A stretch of 64,000 nucleotides of DNA from Phaeosphaeria sp. MPI-PUGE-AT-0046c (lineage: Eukaryota > Ascomycota > Dothideomycetes > Pleosporales > Phaeosphaeriaceae), in assembly GCA_020747045.1 (NCBI GenBank), contig JAGTJN010000016.1:434001-498000 (forward strand). The letters are read 5' to 3'. Shown here one piece after another: positions 34,392 to 46,998 of the stretch. The notes beneath the pieces are model-generated. The model was not told where the DNA came from. It ran no database searches and saw only the letters and a program-made list of their open reading frames with translations. Each line of letters opens with the position of its first letter. Position 1 is the first letter of the stretch. The translations under genes were made by a program, and so were the position numbers.

Positions 34392-36524
34392 GCTTCAGTC
34401 CTTGGTTTGGGAACCTTAACCAATCTTCTATCTCATTACCGGCTCCTGGAACGCCTAAAGCACGAGAGATCCTTGTGCTGGCAGACTGATAGCGTTCCAA
34501 ACAAAGAAGTTGAAGGGCACATATTTGTTCGTGTTGGTGATTGGCATGTCGGACGCAGGCATCGCCTTCGATTCCTGACGCCGAGAAGCCATTAGCCATG
34601 ATCTAACGCTCTTGTATTGCTTAACGATTGTAACCAATGTAGCATGAGGCTAGTTCGATGCTATAGTAACACAAAGTATTGATGATTTGAGGATGGTCTC
34701 AGTGCAGACATTGAGCGTTAGTGGCAGCGTAGTTACTCTCGCATACTGACCGATGAATCTCACAGAATAAGGCCCAAATGTAGGAAGTCCTTCCAAGATG
34801 TTGTACGCCCGACGTACTTTTGCACTGAGTATCTGTCCATGACGATAAGCGAAGACGTCTTCAAACGAACAATAACTTGGGTAGCGATCATAACTGGCAG
34901 GTGGATGGATCAACTAACCACAAAATATTAACGTGTGAATGAGCCTATCTTGCAGCGGCTTTACGTTACTTCAGTGTGGGTTATTGAAGCACACAAACAT
35001 TGATCTCATCGATTTGAAAACACTGAGAAACCTTTATCTTCTGAAACGACTCCAATATGTTATCAAAATCGTCCCTTCGTGACTTTTCCACAAAGAAGTA
35101 TACTGCTCATGTGCCATGGAGTACCTTCGTAGACACCTCACTACTTGATGCTAACATGAATGCCTTGCCGTCAGAAGTGGAATACTCATGAGATGCCTGC
35201 TCATGCATTCACCAAGAATTGAATCCTCACAAAGTAAGCACGTCACGAATTTCCAGCTTAATGCGTCGTGGAGGAAACACATGGGATGATGTTTAGTTCA
35301 TGGCGAAACTTCTGATAACCATACGATAGCGAGCAACTGAGAGAAACTACGCGTCGGTTTTGAGCCCATGATAAGCAGTGTCAAGTGGGTCATAGTAACA
35401 TGTCATGAAGATGAATGTGGAGGTTGTTTGCCGAGAATATTTACGCTGCATTATGCGTAGAATGCCACGATTTGATCGAATGCTGATGCCAAAATAGAGA
35501 TTATCCATTCATTGTTTCTCGCTACTGTTCAAACTAACACCAGTGGTGCTGCGAAGCTTGGCTATCATGGTTGAAGATGTAAGACAACCGTCCAATAAAC
35601 CTCACAGCCCGGCGCCTAGCAGCCGTATACGCCCCGCCAGGTAGACTGGGGGGATATGTGAGAACATCGACTTCTTGATTGGCAAACATCCCCGTGTGGA
35701 ATGCCTTACACGACTATGCGGAACGCAAATCTCACGTGGAACCCTGTTCAGGACTCATCTGGGTGAGCCGCCAAGTATCGGCTCCATACGCCTGGCAAAG
35801 AGTCGGCTCAATACGTCATTGTAATGAGTTAAAAGCTGCTTCCTAACGCCTAGATACCATCTTGCCCGAATTGGGCAGTTCAGTCAAGCGAATTGAGCCT
35901 CGTGGTGGGGCAGTATTGCCCACATCCGATTGCCACGCTCATGAGGTGATAGACAGTGCCTGGTCGCCACGAACTCCTTGCACACTGCTTCGAGGTACAA
36001 CGATACATTTTTGACCAGTCGAACTCGGACCTATACTCTAGCTTCAATTTGGCATTGGACGACCCCGTTCTGAAGGGAGGGTTTCATTTGACTGTGCATT
36101 GCCCTCTTCCTGTTGCCCCGGGTCGTTGCTTTCGCAAAGAGTCTCACTATCTGCACGAAGCCTTCCTGGATAAAACAATTCGAGAGGCACGTGTTCCGAT
36201 CCAGGAAAAGAGCGCCGTGAATACAGTTTGGATGCTCGTTCAAGCATCGCTCCAGATGTGGTGAAGAGGCAGTGTTACTTTCCATGAGATTCAATAACGG
36301 GGAGATTCTGGAAGGGGTCATGGACAGCCTCAAGTATGACGAGAACGTCTTGCAAACTCTGTCTGTAAGTTGTAGCAGCCTACAGGACACGATCTTGGTA
36401 TACAATCCTACAACTTTCGAGTCGAATTCTATGCATGAATGCACTTTTAATCGGCGAGCACGACGTAGATGGGCAGAATCTGAACTTGTAGGCGATTACA
36501 AGATGCAGAATACGCCATTTGTGT

Positions 36525-38783
36525 TCAAATGATTTGAATATCTCTCCATGCGCAATCTGAGAACACACCAATCTCGAGGGGTGGATCATCCCTATACAGA
36601 GCATCAACCATTCTGAAGGAAGCAATCCGCCTAAAGGCCCCGGGCGCTTCAAGTGCAGGCACCAAGAAAACACAGAGCGTGTCACCCTTCTGACTCCTTT
36701 CTCTCAGCTTGAGGCACGAAACCTGCATGCTCGCATGAGGGTCTTGGTCCCAATCTGGTCGCAGTGCGTCTCTATCGACCCATCCCTGAAACAGAGTGGA
36801 TTCATAGCTTGGAAGTTCTTCGGCAGTCGCTCGATCAGCCATGAAGGAAATCTTGCCAGCCTCGACCTGCACCTGCTTGCTGTCGCGGTTCAAGTACCAT
36901 GTCATCTCGCATATCTGCCCTCTAAGCTTGACAAACCCGTCACTGACCGCGCCGAAAGGTGCAGATGGACGGCTGAGCTGGACTTGACAGTCTAAAATCT
37001 CGATTGCGGGGACGCGCTCATCGATCATGTCCCAGTACACACTATCCGCTACTGATGCCCACGACCTGTCCTGGAATCAATCTCCGTCGAGGTGGGGTAG
37101 GATAGCAATATACCAAGAGGGCGCGACATATACCGAGGGTTGCGGGAATTTAGGTTGGCCAACTATCCACGCCAGCTGGAGGGCGAGCATTTCCCGCCAA
37201 TGTCCCGCTACATAGTCACAAGCGAGCAACGGCGCGTAATATGCTGCTACGGCAGATATAGCGAGCAGTTTATCGCCGGCAAAAGTAATGTCACGCCTGG
37301 TGTATTTCCAGACGATGTTGGACCATGCGTTGAGAAGCTCACGTTGTGAAAGCGCCTTGAGGGTTCCAACGATCAATGCGTCTGTGGTCGCTGCGCGATC
37401 AACTCTCCCACCATCAGCGGGCCTCTTGCTCTTACAAATCCACTGTATCTGTGTATGCCCAAAGTCGATGATTCGTGGTGATAGAATACGTTCCTGATAA
37501 CACCAGGCTCGCTTATGGATAGGTTCCTTTTCAGAACGGTATTCTGAACCCGAATTCGAGAGACTGATCAGTCCGGCACCACCATTAGGAAGCTTGACTC
37601 GGAGCGAGACGGGCTTGTGGTGGATTCCATCAACTTCATGGCCTTGTAGAAAGCCTTCCGTGCTTGTCGAGGCCCTCGAAGCCGATATCGTACATGTGCC
37701 GTGCATGTAGATTTCGGGCATGGTCGCAATCTCGTGAGCGACGTCATCTGCGTCATCTTGAATGATACACAATGCATCGATCCACAGATACCGTATCTGG
37801 AGGCTACTGGCAACAATTATTGCGTCTTTGATAGTTCTAGGCAAATCTGTGAGCAACAACATGTCCAAACGTTCCGTGATGTTCGCCCGAGTAGTCTTGG
37901 CTGGTTGGTCACCTCCCCAGCAGTAACTCAGACAGGCCCATAGAACAAGATGATCTTTCGCAGTTTGCACAATGCGAAGGACTATCGACCCATCCACACG
38001 TTGTTGAATTTCTATCAGTCGAGTAGGCACAAAGCCAGAGTTCTCTGGAGCACAATCTGGGTGTAGCATACGATCGTTTTGGCATTCATGCAACCAAGTC
38101 TGAGCTTTGGCAAGGGTTTGCTGCGACACTGCCTCCGTGGTGATGGGTCGTTCACGGACATAGTCGGCGGCGGGATCGTCTGTGATACAGTTAATGACTC
38201 CTCTCGATGCTGAAGATTCTTCACTACCTTGATCTGCAGAGATTTCAAACTCGAATAGGCGCCATGAGGTATATAACACTCTGGCACGCAATGTACCACC
38301 AGATTCAGAGGACAATTGTCCAAGCCGCAGGTGGAAGGGGCGGTTACTCAGACCCAACACAAAATACCGCACTCGCGCAGCAAATGTGCTGCAGCCCGTG
38401 AGAGTATGGAGATCCGACGACACGGAGAAGATGTCGAAGAAGGTTTGCAGCTGGCTCAATATACGGACGTCGAGTGCAGCGGTACTGGCATCGTGGGCAC
38501 CTTCAAGAAGAGGACAACTACGTGCTTTGGCTTGTGCAACCTGCTGAAATGTGAGGCTCAAACGAATGAGCAGCCCGCTTTGCTTCGAAATGTCGTGTGA
38601 GATCGCGATGCAGATTTGCCGACAGTATCGACACGTGTGACGATGTGGTGCGATCTGCACTGGTCCCAGCAGTGGTAATTCATTGGGGCGGGATTCCGTC
38701 GCATTCAAGAATGGAGCATAGTATGCGACGATACTACCTAGAAATAGAAGCAGGCATGAAATTGATACTGCAAAGATAGGCAT
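36525..38783 (-). CDS. HET domain protein, two exons
   Basis: Exons 38783-37114 and 37065-36525 around a 48 nt intron (GTATAT donor, GGACAG acceptor) encode 736 residues; splicing restores the typical SWSWASVADSVYW block, which the unspliced frame destroys. HET domain blocks: LWACLSYCWGGDQ, IRYLWIDALCIIQDD and HKRAWCYQERILSPR. The N-terminus has an RYCRQI cysteine pair of the kind seen before HET domains, but the first 20 residues (MPIFAVSISCLLLFLGSIV) form a hydrophobic helix unusual for this family. The true start may lie elsewhere or the protein may have a membrane anchor. It shares strand and organisation with the HET gene at 30752-32983, but the sequences are not close copies. Non-self recognition role is inferred from the domain. 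Confidence 0.85.
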
Positions 38784-39063
38784 CACGTAGTGATGTTCTT
38801 AGGAAGGCGTTCAAATTAGTAGTAGCTTAGTACAAATCATGGCCCCACTATGTCACCACCAATACCTGGCGCTCCTTGGTGACTCGACATGCATGTTTCA
38901 TGCCAATAGTTTATTTTTGCATCACTGCACGTTGCACTTTCATATATCAAGCACAGCTTTTGCACATTTCATCGGACAATGTATATGTTTACTTTTTGTT
39001 CATTTCTATCATGAGACTACTAATTCATTACCATTATATACAGGCTTTTGCTATACCCATCGT

Positions 39064-40601
39064 CTAGTGATGGTACTTGCCCTTGCCCTTACCCCACTTG
39101 GGCTTGACAACGAACGCACCACGGTCAATAGTGTTGATAACCGTGTATCCGCTGGGGAAGGTGAAATGCGACCATGTGCCTGCATCCCAGAGAGCGTCAC
39201 CGCCACCGGGCTGAGCATCGTCGCCAGGGAAGACGTCAAAGTAGGCGATTTCCTCGACCTTGGAACCATCAGGGAACTTGGGGATGGAGGAGACGTCGAG
39301 GATGCGGAGACCAGACTGGTAGTTGGACTGGAAAGCAAGACCATCAATGACGAACTGGTTGTGGTCAACCATGCGGGTGGTGGCCTTGTAGTAGCCAGTG
39401 ACCTTGGGGGCTTCGAGGTTCTGGATGTCCCAAATGTAGGTAACAGCGTAACCGTCCTTTGCCAGGGAGCCGGCAGCGGTGCGGTTAGGGTCAATTTGGC
39501 CCTCGTCAAGCTCGTCGTCCATAACCAAGTGGGTCTGCCAGAACTCGTCGATAACCCAACCCTGGTGAGTGTATGATGCACCAGTGTAGGGAGTGCGGGA
39601 GATGATGGAGCCGGCGCCTACGCCCTTCTTGTTGGTGACGTCGTAGATGGTGAGGGTATCCTCGTTGTAGCCGTAGCAAATATCGCGGTTGTAATACTTC
39701 TTGTGGGGTCCGCGATAGACGATGCACTGGGCATCGTGGGTGTATCCATCCTGAGGCGAGCAGCCCTCAACGTAAGGCTTGGTGATGTCGTCGGTGTTGA
39801 TGTAGATGGGTCCACCAGCGCAGGTGTCGTTGCGACCAGGGCGACCACCACAGCCGAAAGCAGCAACGTAGTTCTTCTCCTCATTGGCACGGACAGTGTG
39901 GGAGCGTCCAGCAATACCCTGGGTGAGGTTGACCCACGCAATGTCGGTCTTAATGTCGAAAGTCTTGGGGCTTTCGGGCTTGAGGTTCAGCAACTTCTTC
40001 ATATCGAAGAACTGGATCCCGTGACCGATACCCTCAGAGCCAATAACGAGGGTATCCTTGAGGACCTGCATCTCGCGCCAGATGACAGAGTCATTTTGCG
40101 CGGGAAGACGTCCAAGGTACTCGAGCTGGCCCTTCTTGGTGACCTCGGCGAAAGCAGCACCGTAGGTTTGGCCGATGGCAATGAATTCACGGCCCTTGTG
40201 GGTCCATCCCCAGGAACCAGAACCGTCACCAACCGGGTCACCAAGCTCGGCGTGCGTCTTGAAGTCATACATGTCGATGTTCTTGCACTTGTATGTCTGG
40301 AAAAAATGTCAGTATTTGAAGAATGGAGTAGCCATTGTTTACAAACCTGATCGGCATCGCCCTTGACAGCCTCGGCACGACCGTTCTTGCACTCAATCTT
40401 GTCTTTGTTGGAGCGCTTCTTGTCGAAACCCATCCACTTCTTGCTGTCGTAGTCACCAGCGGCGCGGTGTTTGGCCCAAGCTGCCTCCTTCGAGGACATC
40501 ATCAGGTCCATGACAGCACCAGAGGCGTATTCGCCTTGGGTGAAGCCATGGGCCGAAGCCAAAGGCAGGACAGCTACGGAAGCGAGAGCGGACCACTTCA
40601 T
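39064..40601 (-). CDS. Secreted LVIVD-repeat protein ('regulatory P domain' family)
   Basis: Exons 40601-40347 and 40296-39064 flank a 50 nt intron with a CTGAC branch site and encode 495 residues. A signal peptide (LASVAVLPLASAHG) starts the protein. The mature part contains repeated beta-propeller-like blocks such as SGLRILDVSSIPKFPDG and LEYLGRLPAQNDSVIWREM, matching the LVIVD repeat and choice-of-anchor B type proteins; fungal members are often named regulatory P domain-containing proteins. Conserved His/Asp segments (SHTVRANEEKNYVAAFGCGG, DGYTHDAQCIVY) are typical. No enzymatic activity is established. The C-terminus is a Lys/Gly-rich tail ending in HH. Codon usage is strongly biased to C/G-ending codons, suggesting high expression. 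Confidence 0.85.
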
Positions 40602-42242
40602 CTTTGCAAAAGGTACTGCGGATTGACGGTTGGCAGATGATCCAGTAACCTGGGTGAAGGAGAGCGTATTATATATTTGGCCAACTCATGCTGGTCGGAC
40701 AGCATTGCCAGGTTTGCGGCCGCTTGTTGTGCGGCAGAGATGACCATCGCCTGAATACCTTCCTATCGCAGATGGTACGAAGACTCGTATAGAAGCATTC
40801 GCGGTGGCTGTAGCATGCAATGGTTGCTAGGCATGTCTTGGGAGCGCCTTGGGCCACGGAGAAACTGCAGCGCTCATTTGCTCGGGTAGTGATGAGAAGC
40901 TTGGCGGACATGCGACCTGCACTTCGAGAACAAGCTGCGGCTCCAGCGAACCGTTGCTGCCTTTTTGGACCAAGGCGGGGGCACCGACTTCTACAACCAC
41001 ACTTGGTCGTGCCTCCGCAGGGAGGATGGTGATAGGCAGGCGGCATTCCGGATCAGGAAGGAGCCAAGACAGCTTTGGGATTGCATTTGCGCCACAACAG
41101 AAAGGCCGCGGAAATCCTGAGCCGACGCCGTTGAGGTCATGATGGATCCAAGGTGCTCGTGCTGGTCGCGGAAGGAGTGCTCACTCGCTGGAGTGAGATG
41201 TCATGGTATTGGGGCGCCAATTGTTGCTTCATTCGAGGACCACGAAAGACAGGACGCGAAAACTGAAGATGCAAGTGTAGGAACCCTGCATGTGCTGGGG
41301 TGCCTGGCCTAGCCAACCATCGACACCGAGTTTGCAAACACATTGATCGGTGGCAAGCATGGTGTCGGATGAACGTTTGTTGGCGGCAGTGCTCTTGAGG
41401 ATAGGTCCCGGGGTCTTATCTCGGAGCCTTGCGAAATTGAAGTAGATCGCCATCCACGGGCCTTGGCATAGATGCTGACGAACTAGCACGATCCCCCAGG
41501 ACAGAGACCGAGGCAGAAGTGCTGGGGGGAGGAGCGGAGGGACGATGAGAGTCAATTGAATTGTGAAGTTGGGGGCATTTTGGAACCATATAAACTACAC
41601 GGTATGTATTGGCACGCGTTGGCTTATGCCACTGCGAGAGCTTTGAGCAAGATTGAGGTCGATATGTACTGGCACCTAGCGTAGCCAGAAGACGCATAAT
41701 TGGTTAAGAGTGGAAGCTTGTTTGCTGTGGGGGTGGTGTCCTTGGAGCGCACCACGTAGCTGGGGTTACATGCAGCTCGTCCGTGTTGTGGAAGTGCCAA
41801 GTGCACCGGTAACAAGCCATCCATGGTGGTAGATGTCGACAGAACATGGTCGACATTGCGAAGCCGGATAATGCATGTGTAGTTCCTCAGACCAATCAAA
41901 TGAAGTTGCGAGTCGAAGAGTGTATGAGAGCCACTCAATCTGTGTCACAAGCCGTGTTTTCAGAGTCCGTGTAGCAGTATATCTCGTTCGACAAAAGCGG
42001 CGACTGAGATTAGAAGTGCTACTTTTCCATGTAGGCTTATGAGCTGATAGAAGAGAAGTCATTGTCAAGAAGGCAGTATCTCGATGGCAAGAGTGAAAGC
42101 AAAGCCTACATATGAGCGGCTCTGTTCCGCTGGGGAAGTGGCGCTCGGCTGCACCTGCCTCGCAAACTCGCAGCAACTCCCAACTTCACGAGCTTCAACA
42201 GTGCGAATGCAACATAGGCCATCATAACAACCACATGCAAAG
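40602..42242. other. 1.6 kb divergent intergenic region
   Basis: It holds the promoters of the secreted LVIVD-repeat gene and of cyclin H. A TATATA-type string at about 40671-40676 lies 70 bp upstream of the first gene and is a plausible TATA box. Short overlapping ORFs show no recognisable content. Confidence 0.45.
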
Positions 42243-43551
42243 ATGAAGCTGTCCGAGGACGATCTATATCGTACATCTACACAATTCTCGCACTGGTCCT
42301 TCACAAGTCAGCAGCTGGCCTCACAACGCCTCAAAACCAACATCCAAGCTGCTGAACGCGTCAAAGCCAACGTCGCGCGACAACGCGCACAACGCCTGCA
42401 AGAAGCCGAGAGCGACAGCGTGAGCTCGGGAGTAGAAAATGGCAGTGGTGCGAACACGCCTTTGCCAGATCGGAGCGGCGATGTGAAAGAAGTCGACTGC
42501 CTGACGGCGGAGGAGGAGCTCACAGTGGTGAATGAGTTCTGTGATCGAGCACTACAGCTTGGAGCGCATTGTCAATTTCCCATAGAAGTCACCGTATGTA
42601 TAAGCTGTGTGCATCAATACGAAGAAGAAGAAGCACGTCTGACGTCTATAGGCGACATGCATCCAGTTTCTCCGCCGATTCTACCTCTACCAATCCCCCA
42701 TGACATACCACGGTCAGAATATCTCGCGCACCGCCATGTTCCTCGCAAGCAAGACGGAAAACGCCATGCAGTCTGTGGAAAACTTCTCCACAAACTTCAA
42801 GAAAGTGACTGCCGAGCAAATACTCGCACCTGAGTACCTCATCGTCCAAGCCCTGCGCTTCAACTTTGAGGTTAAACACCCCTTTCGCGGCCTCAAGGGC
42901 GGCCATCTCGAGCTCATGGAGATAGCGCGTGGGAGCTATGAGGGTCCCAATTGTATAGACGACGGCATGACGAGCGCAGATCTGCAAGCGCGCATTCTCC
43001 AATTGCCCGGGAAAACTACGACAAAGCCGACAATGCAAGACCTCGAAAAGAACATCACCGAAGCATATGGCTTTGCCTCGCATATCTTGAAGAACGCCGC
43101 TCTCCTTACCGATGCTTACTTCCTCTACACGCCCTCACAAATCTGGCTCTCCGCACACCTCCTGGCCTCCGAGTCCCTCACGCTCTTCTATCTCTCCGTC
43201 AAGCTACCTAGCAGCTCACCACTATACACTAAGCTTCTTACCACATTGCGCGCCTGCGCTGCTCTCTTATCATCACACTCCTCCTTCCAAGCCACGACAC
43301 TATCCAAAGCGGATATCGAGGCGCGCGACGCCAAACACAAGGCTGAGGTGAAGCGCGTGATCGAGAAGCTGAAGAGCTGTCGCGACCCAGACAAAGTGGA
43401 TTTGGTAAAGCTGAACCAGGCGCAAAAAAGAGACGCAGTTGCTGAGGGGGGTTTGGAAGAAAGCAAGGCGAAGCGGAGGAAGTTGGACAGAGAGACGTAT
43501 GAGAAGGCGAGTGATGACTTCTGGGGGCCTGAACTCAAGAAGGAGGGATGA
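42243..43551 (+). CDS. ccl1: Cyclin H-like subunit of TFIIH (Ccl1/Mcs2)
   Basis: Exons 42243-42593 and 42652-43551, separated by a 58 nt intron (GTATGT donor, CTATAG acceptor), give 416 residues. The N-terminus carries the cyclin H signature YRTSTQFSHWSF followed by a basic helix. The first cyclin box crosses the intron: TAEEELTVVNEFCDRALQL, then ATCIQFLRRFYLYQSPMTYH and RTAMFLASKTENA. A second, weaker cyclin fold covers residues 210-330. The tail is charged. Cyclin H pairs with the Kin28/Cdk7 kinase in TFIIH, phosphorylating Ser5 of the RNA polymerase II tail. An acidic/Ser-rich insertion near residues 55-80 is longer than in yeast. Assignment against other transcription cyclins rests on the N-terminal signature. 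Confidence 0.85.
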
Positions 43552-43843
43552 ATGAATCAGAAAGGGGACTATTGAGATTGCATAGCGTGGCGTTGGGAAT
43601 ATGATTGACAGTGTGATATATATCAGCATCAAAAGGTGCTTTGGATTTGAGGCATATAGCGGCATGTCAATTGACCGCCTTTTCCAAAACTACTCATCAC
43701 AGGTTTGTAGGATATCTCTGATGGAACAATCTAGCATCTATCAATCCAACCATACTTGGATCGACTCGGACCAGCGCACTTCTCCAATCCACAAATCATC
43801 CAATCGCCGCCTCATCTCACACCTCTCCCCAGCCCCGAACGCT

Positions 43844-45926
43844 TTACTCCCCCGTCCCGCCAACATGCCCACCCTCCCTCCTCAAATGCACCATCGGCGC
43901 AACCGGCGCCATACCCATGCTCTTCTTCCCGCCCAACACCGAGTTTCCAAGAAACTTTGGCATCTCCGTCTCCGTGCCCATGTCGCCATCCATTCCATCC
44001 TCCCCCTCAACGCCCCGCCTCTCCTTCTCCTTCTTTCGCTTCTCCCCGCGTGCCTTTAGCTCGTCTACAAACTCCCGCATCTGCAGCCTGTAGTGCTCGG
44101 GCACGAGGTGGAGCGCGCCGTAGATGTTGACGAGCTCGTCGCGGCGCTCGTGGTAGAGGGTGCGTAGGGCGGCTGTGGACATTTCGGTTAGGCGTTTGGG
44201 AGGGGGGTTGGGTGGGACGTTGTCGTCGTCGTCATCTTCGTCTTCGTCGTCGTCATTGGATATGTCGGTGTGGACGGCCAGGGAGGGGGAAGGGGCCGAA
44301 TGGTGTACGGCGAGTGGTGGAGCGGAAACCTGAGGTGAGGAAACTTGATTGTCGCGACGGCGGTGGAGTTTGGGAGACTGTGTAGCGCGATCTTGAGAAG
44401 AAGCGCTGGAGTCTCGGGGGCGTTTGCGTGGGTTTGGGAAGCTGGTGTTGCCACTGTACGGTGAGGAGACACGCGAGCTGCTGTGCTCGAGGGTCGGGAC
44501 GGAGAGCTTGGGACTTGAACGGACTGCACTGTTGCCGCGGATACGCTTGGTAGCCTCAACTTTAGGAGCTTGCTGGCGAGGCATGAGGCGCGGAGGAGGC
44601 ATCTGGGTGCTGTGGTCTGGTATATGTTGCGGAGGAGGCATTTCCTTGCTGTCAATCATCTCGGGTTCGTTAAAGAGCGTATGTATATCGTCTCCGTCCT
44701 GAGGCTTAGTTGAAGACGCCGCAGGACCACTGGGCGGGAGGGACGACTCTTTGAGCTCATCTTGGGTCACGTCTGGTTTAGGCTGCTTCGAACGACGACG
44801 CTCATCTTCATCATCACCATCATTACCTGCATCTCCATTGCCATCGTCTTGTGGAGCAAAGTCTTTGCGGAACTTTGGATCCCGTCGCGAAACTGGAGCT
44901 CCAAACGACTCTTCAAAGTCCTGGAGGACGGACTTCAGCTCGACGATGGACTTGTGCAGTTCAGGAAAGTCAGTGCCGACGTTGGAGTAGATCGACACGA
45001 CATTCCACGATGAGATCATGAGGTTGTCGAAGTTGGGGAAGGCGGTCCGCACAATGTTGTTGAAGAAATCGACCTTGATCTGGCTGGGCACGGCATTGAA
45101 AGTCGCAGCCTTTGCATCTTGTGGAATGCTCTCTAGCCCAACTTGATCACGCGTGTTGGTAGAGTGTTTTGCGACGGGATCGCCAGGGTTGCGCTTCTTC
45201 GACTGCCCTGCTAGGCAGAGTTAGTACGGAAATTGTGGTCACAAATATGGACTTACACTGAGCAAGCGATCCATTCTGCGCACCTCGCTCGACATTCAGT
45301 CTCGAGAGTGTCTAGCAAAGTCAGCAGATTATTCATGAAAGAGCGTTGACGTTGACGTTGAAATACAGCAGTCGAATTGTCTTCGAGAAGTCCATGAAAC
45401 AACATACCTCTCCTTGTCGAAACTCCTCCACCGGCTGCTGGCTCGCCATGTTAAACGCCACCTGCCTCATCTCGTTGATCTGATTCTTCCTCGCCCAAAT
45501 CGCCTTGAACTTGGCTTCGAACAGCGGTACCATATTGCCCGCAACGAAGGAGTGGATCGGCACCGTAGTATGATTCGCATCACCAAGTGGCACTGCGGCT
45601 TCAGTACGCAGCTCAAAGGCTCCATCCTCAACAGTCAGATAAGCACGAAAGATGCCCTTGCCCATTTTGCCATTCTTGTCAAAGTACACGTTGCCGAGAT
45701 CGAAGTGCGTAGCAATGTCCTTGAGCGTGACCATGTTCAGAGGAGGCTGGATGATACCATTGATGCGTTTGTACTGAGGCGGCTCGACAGGGCCAATACC
45801 TTCAATATGGAGATCGAGATGGTGGCGCTCGAGGTAGCGGAGCTCATCGCGGAGTATGAGTGCACGCTTCTGCGGCTCATTGAGCCTCTGAAAGGTCGGC
45901 GCCTCCGAATCCAAATACACGGACAT
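43844..45926 (-). CDS. Unknown protein, structured N-terminus and long disordered acidic region
   Basis: Exons 45926-45408, 45311-45257 and 45210-43844 (introns 96 and 46 nt) join in frame to 646 residues. I do not recognise the family. The first 170 residues look globular: SEAPTFQRLNEPQKRALILR, then VTLKDIATHFDLGNVYF and FRAYLTVEDGAFELRTEA. A second structured stretch (FFNNIVRTAFPNFDNLMISS) follows the third exon start. Residues 270-560 are Ser/Pro-rich, basic and disordered, with an acidic DDDEDEDDDDD run near 545. The C-terminal part has a helix, LRTLYHERRDELVNIYGAL, and a short Lys-rich end. The composition suggests a nuclear protein. The tiny middle exon (55 nt) and the choice between two adjacent acceptors before exon 3 (45211 or 45208) are the weak points. 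Confidence 0.7.
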
Positions 45927-46998
45927 GTTGTCGTTAGCGGGTGCGGGTTGGTGGCGAGGTGAGGATGGAAGCTGCAGCGCAAGCCTGGCTATATTGGGAC
46001 GATCAAACGAACGAGCGGTCTAGTCGCGGCGCTCTCTGAATGCAAACGAGCGCTTCTCTGGTTGTTGATCAGACCATGAGAAGTCCCAGCACCTGCTATC
46101 AGAGGATTGCCTCGAGGGAGGTAATCAAGCAGGTGGTGGGAGCACACTAATTGTATTTGCAGTTGACTGAGGAAGTTTCGTGGTAGAGAAGAGAATTGAA
46201 GAAGCCGAGCCAATACATATGCGCACTGGCGATTGTGGTCATTGTGGTGACCTCTCACTTTGACGCCGCAAGTAGTGCGGGAAAGATACAAGGTAAAGGC
46301 GGTAATTTACGGACCTGAGAAGCGCCTACAACAGTAAATGCCGTCACCCTGTTGACAGGCTGACCAAGATAGCCTGTAAGCTAGGTTGTAATATGACATT
46401 CTCAGCGAGATGGTTATCATCTAAGCTTGTCAAAGGTAGCATGAAGACAAAACGTAATGGAGCGAAGGAATCTGAGGCTGGTACCATATTTCAGCTTGAG
46501 AAATGCAGAAGAAGCAGGTCACTCGTACCTAGTACTTGTACTAGCATGTGATTGTGACGATTCGAAGGCTATCTGCGACCGGTCTGCACAAATGATTGAG
46601 CTTCGTGGCTGATCAATACATACTTCTGGGAGTACGAATCTTTGAACTGAATCGACATGTCATCTCCAGAAACGTCCACGAGCGAACAATTGTCACTCCT
46701 AATAGATTAGCGAGCCGAGTGGATACAAAACAGACAGGGGTACTATGACCATTTCCTCTTCGTATTCATCAGCGTCGGAGTAGAAGCGGACCTGCTAATT
46801 AGTGATGAGATGCAAAAATATGGAGGAAACTTTGATGGACTGGAGTGGCATGGAATAGAAGGAGCTTGATGATGATCATGCTGACCATGGAAGAGTATTA
46901 AAAGCTTACCACGCTGAACATGCATCTAATTCTACTCTTACACATGACGAGGCATGCAGACTGGGTCGTTTGCCATGCCAAGTGGATGGATGCGACGC
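45927..46998. other. Intergenic, 1.1 kb
   Basis: Upstream region of the unknown protein gene and 3' flank of rpt2. Only short ORFs without content are present; no repeat or RNA gene is visible. Confidence 0.45.

Larger units (their letters stand above)
32984..36524. other. 3.5 kb AT-richer, gene-poor accessory interval
   Basis: Base composition is visibly richer in A and T than in the neighbouring genes. There is no intact gene. Coding-like but frame-broken text occurs on the minus strand at 33738-34253, and weaker traces at 34400-34900 and 36040-36300. I see no terminal inverted repeats, transposase or reverse-transcriptase motif. The picture fits decayed genes between two HET loci. Confidence 0.5.

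Noticed and set aside
32984..36524. Transposon in the AT-richer interval
   Set aside because: No terminal repeats, transposase or reverse-transcriptase motifs could be seen by eye.
38839..40350. Plus-strand ORFs of 245 and 215 codons
   Set aside because: Antisense of the codon-biased LVIVD-repeat gene, whose strand is fixed by a signal peptide and an intron.
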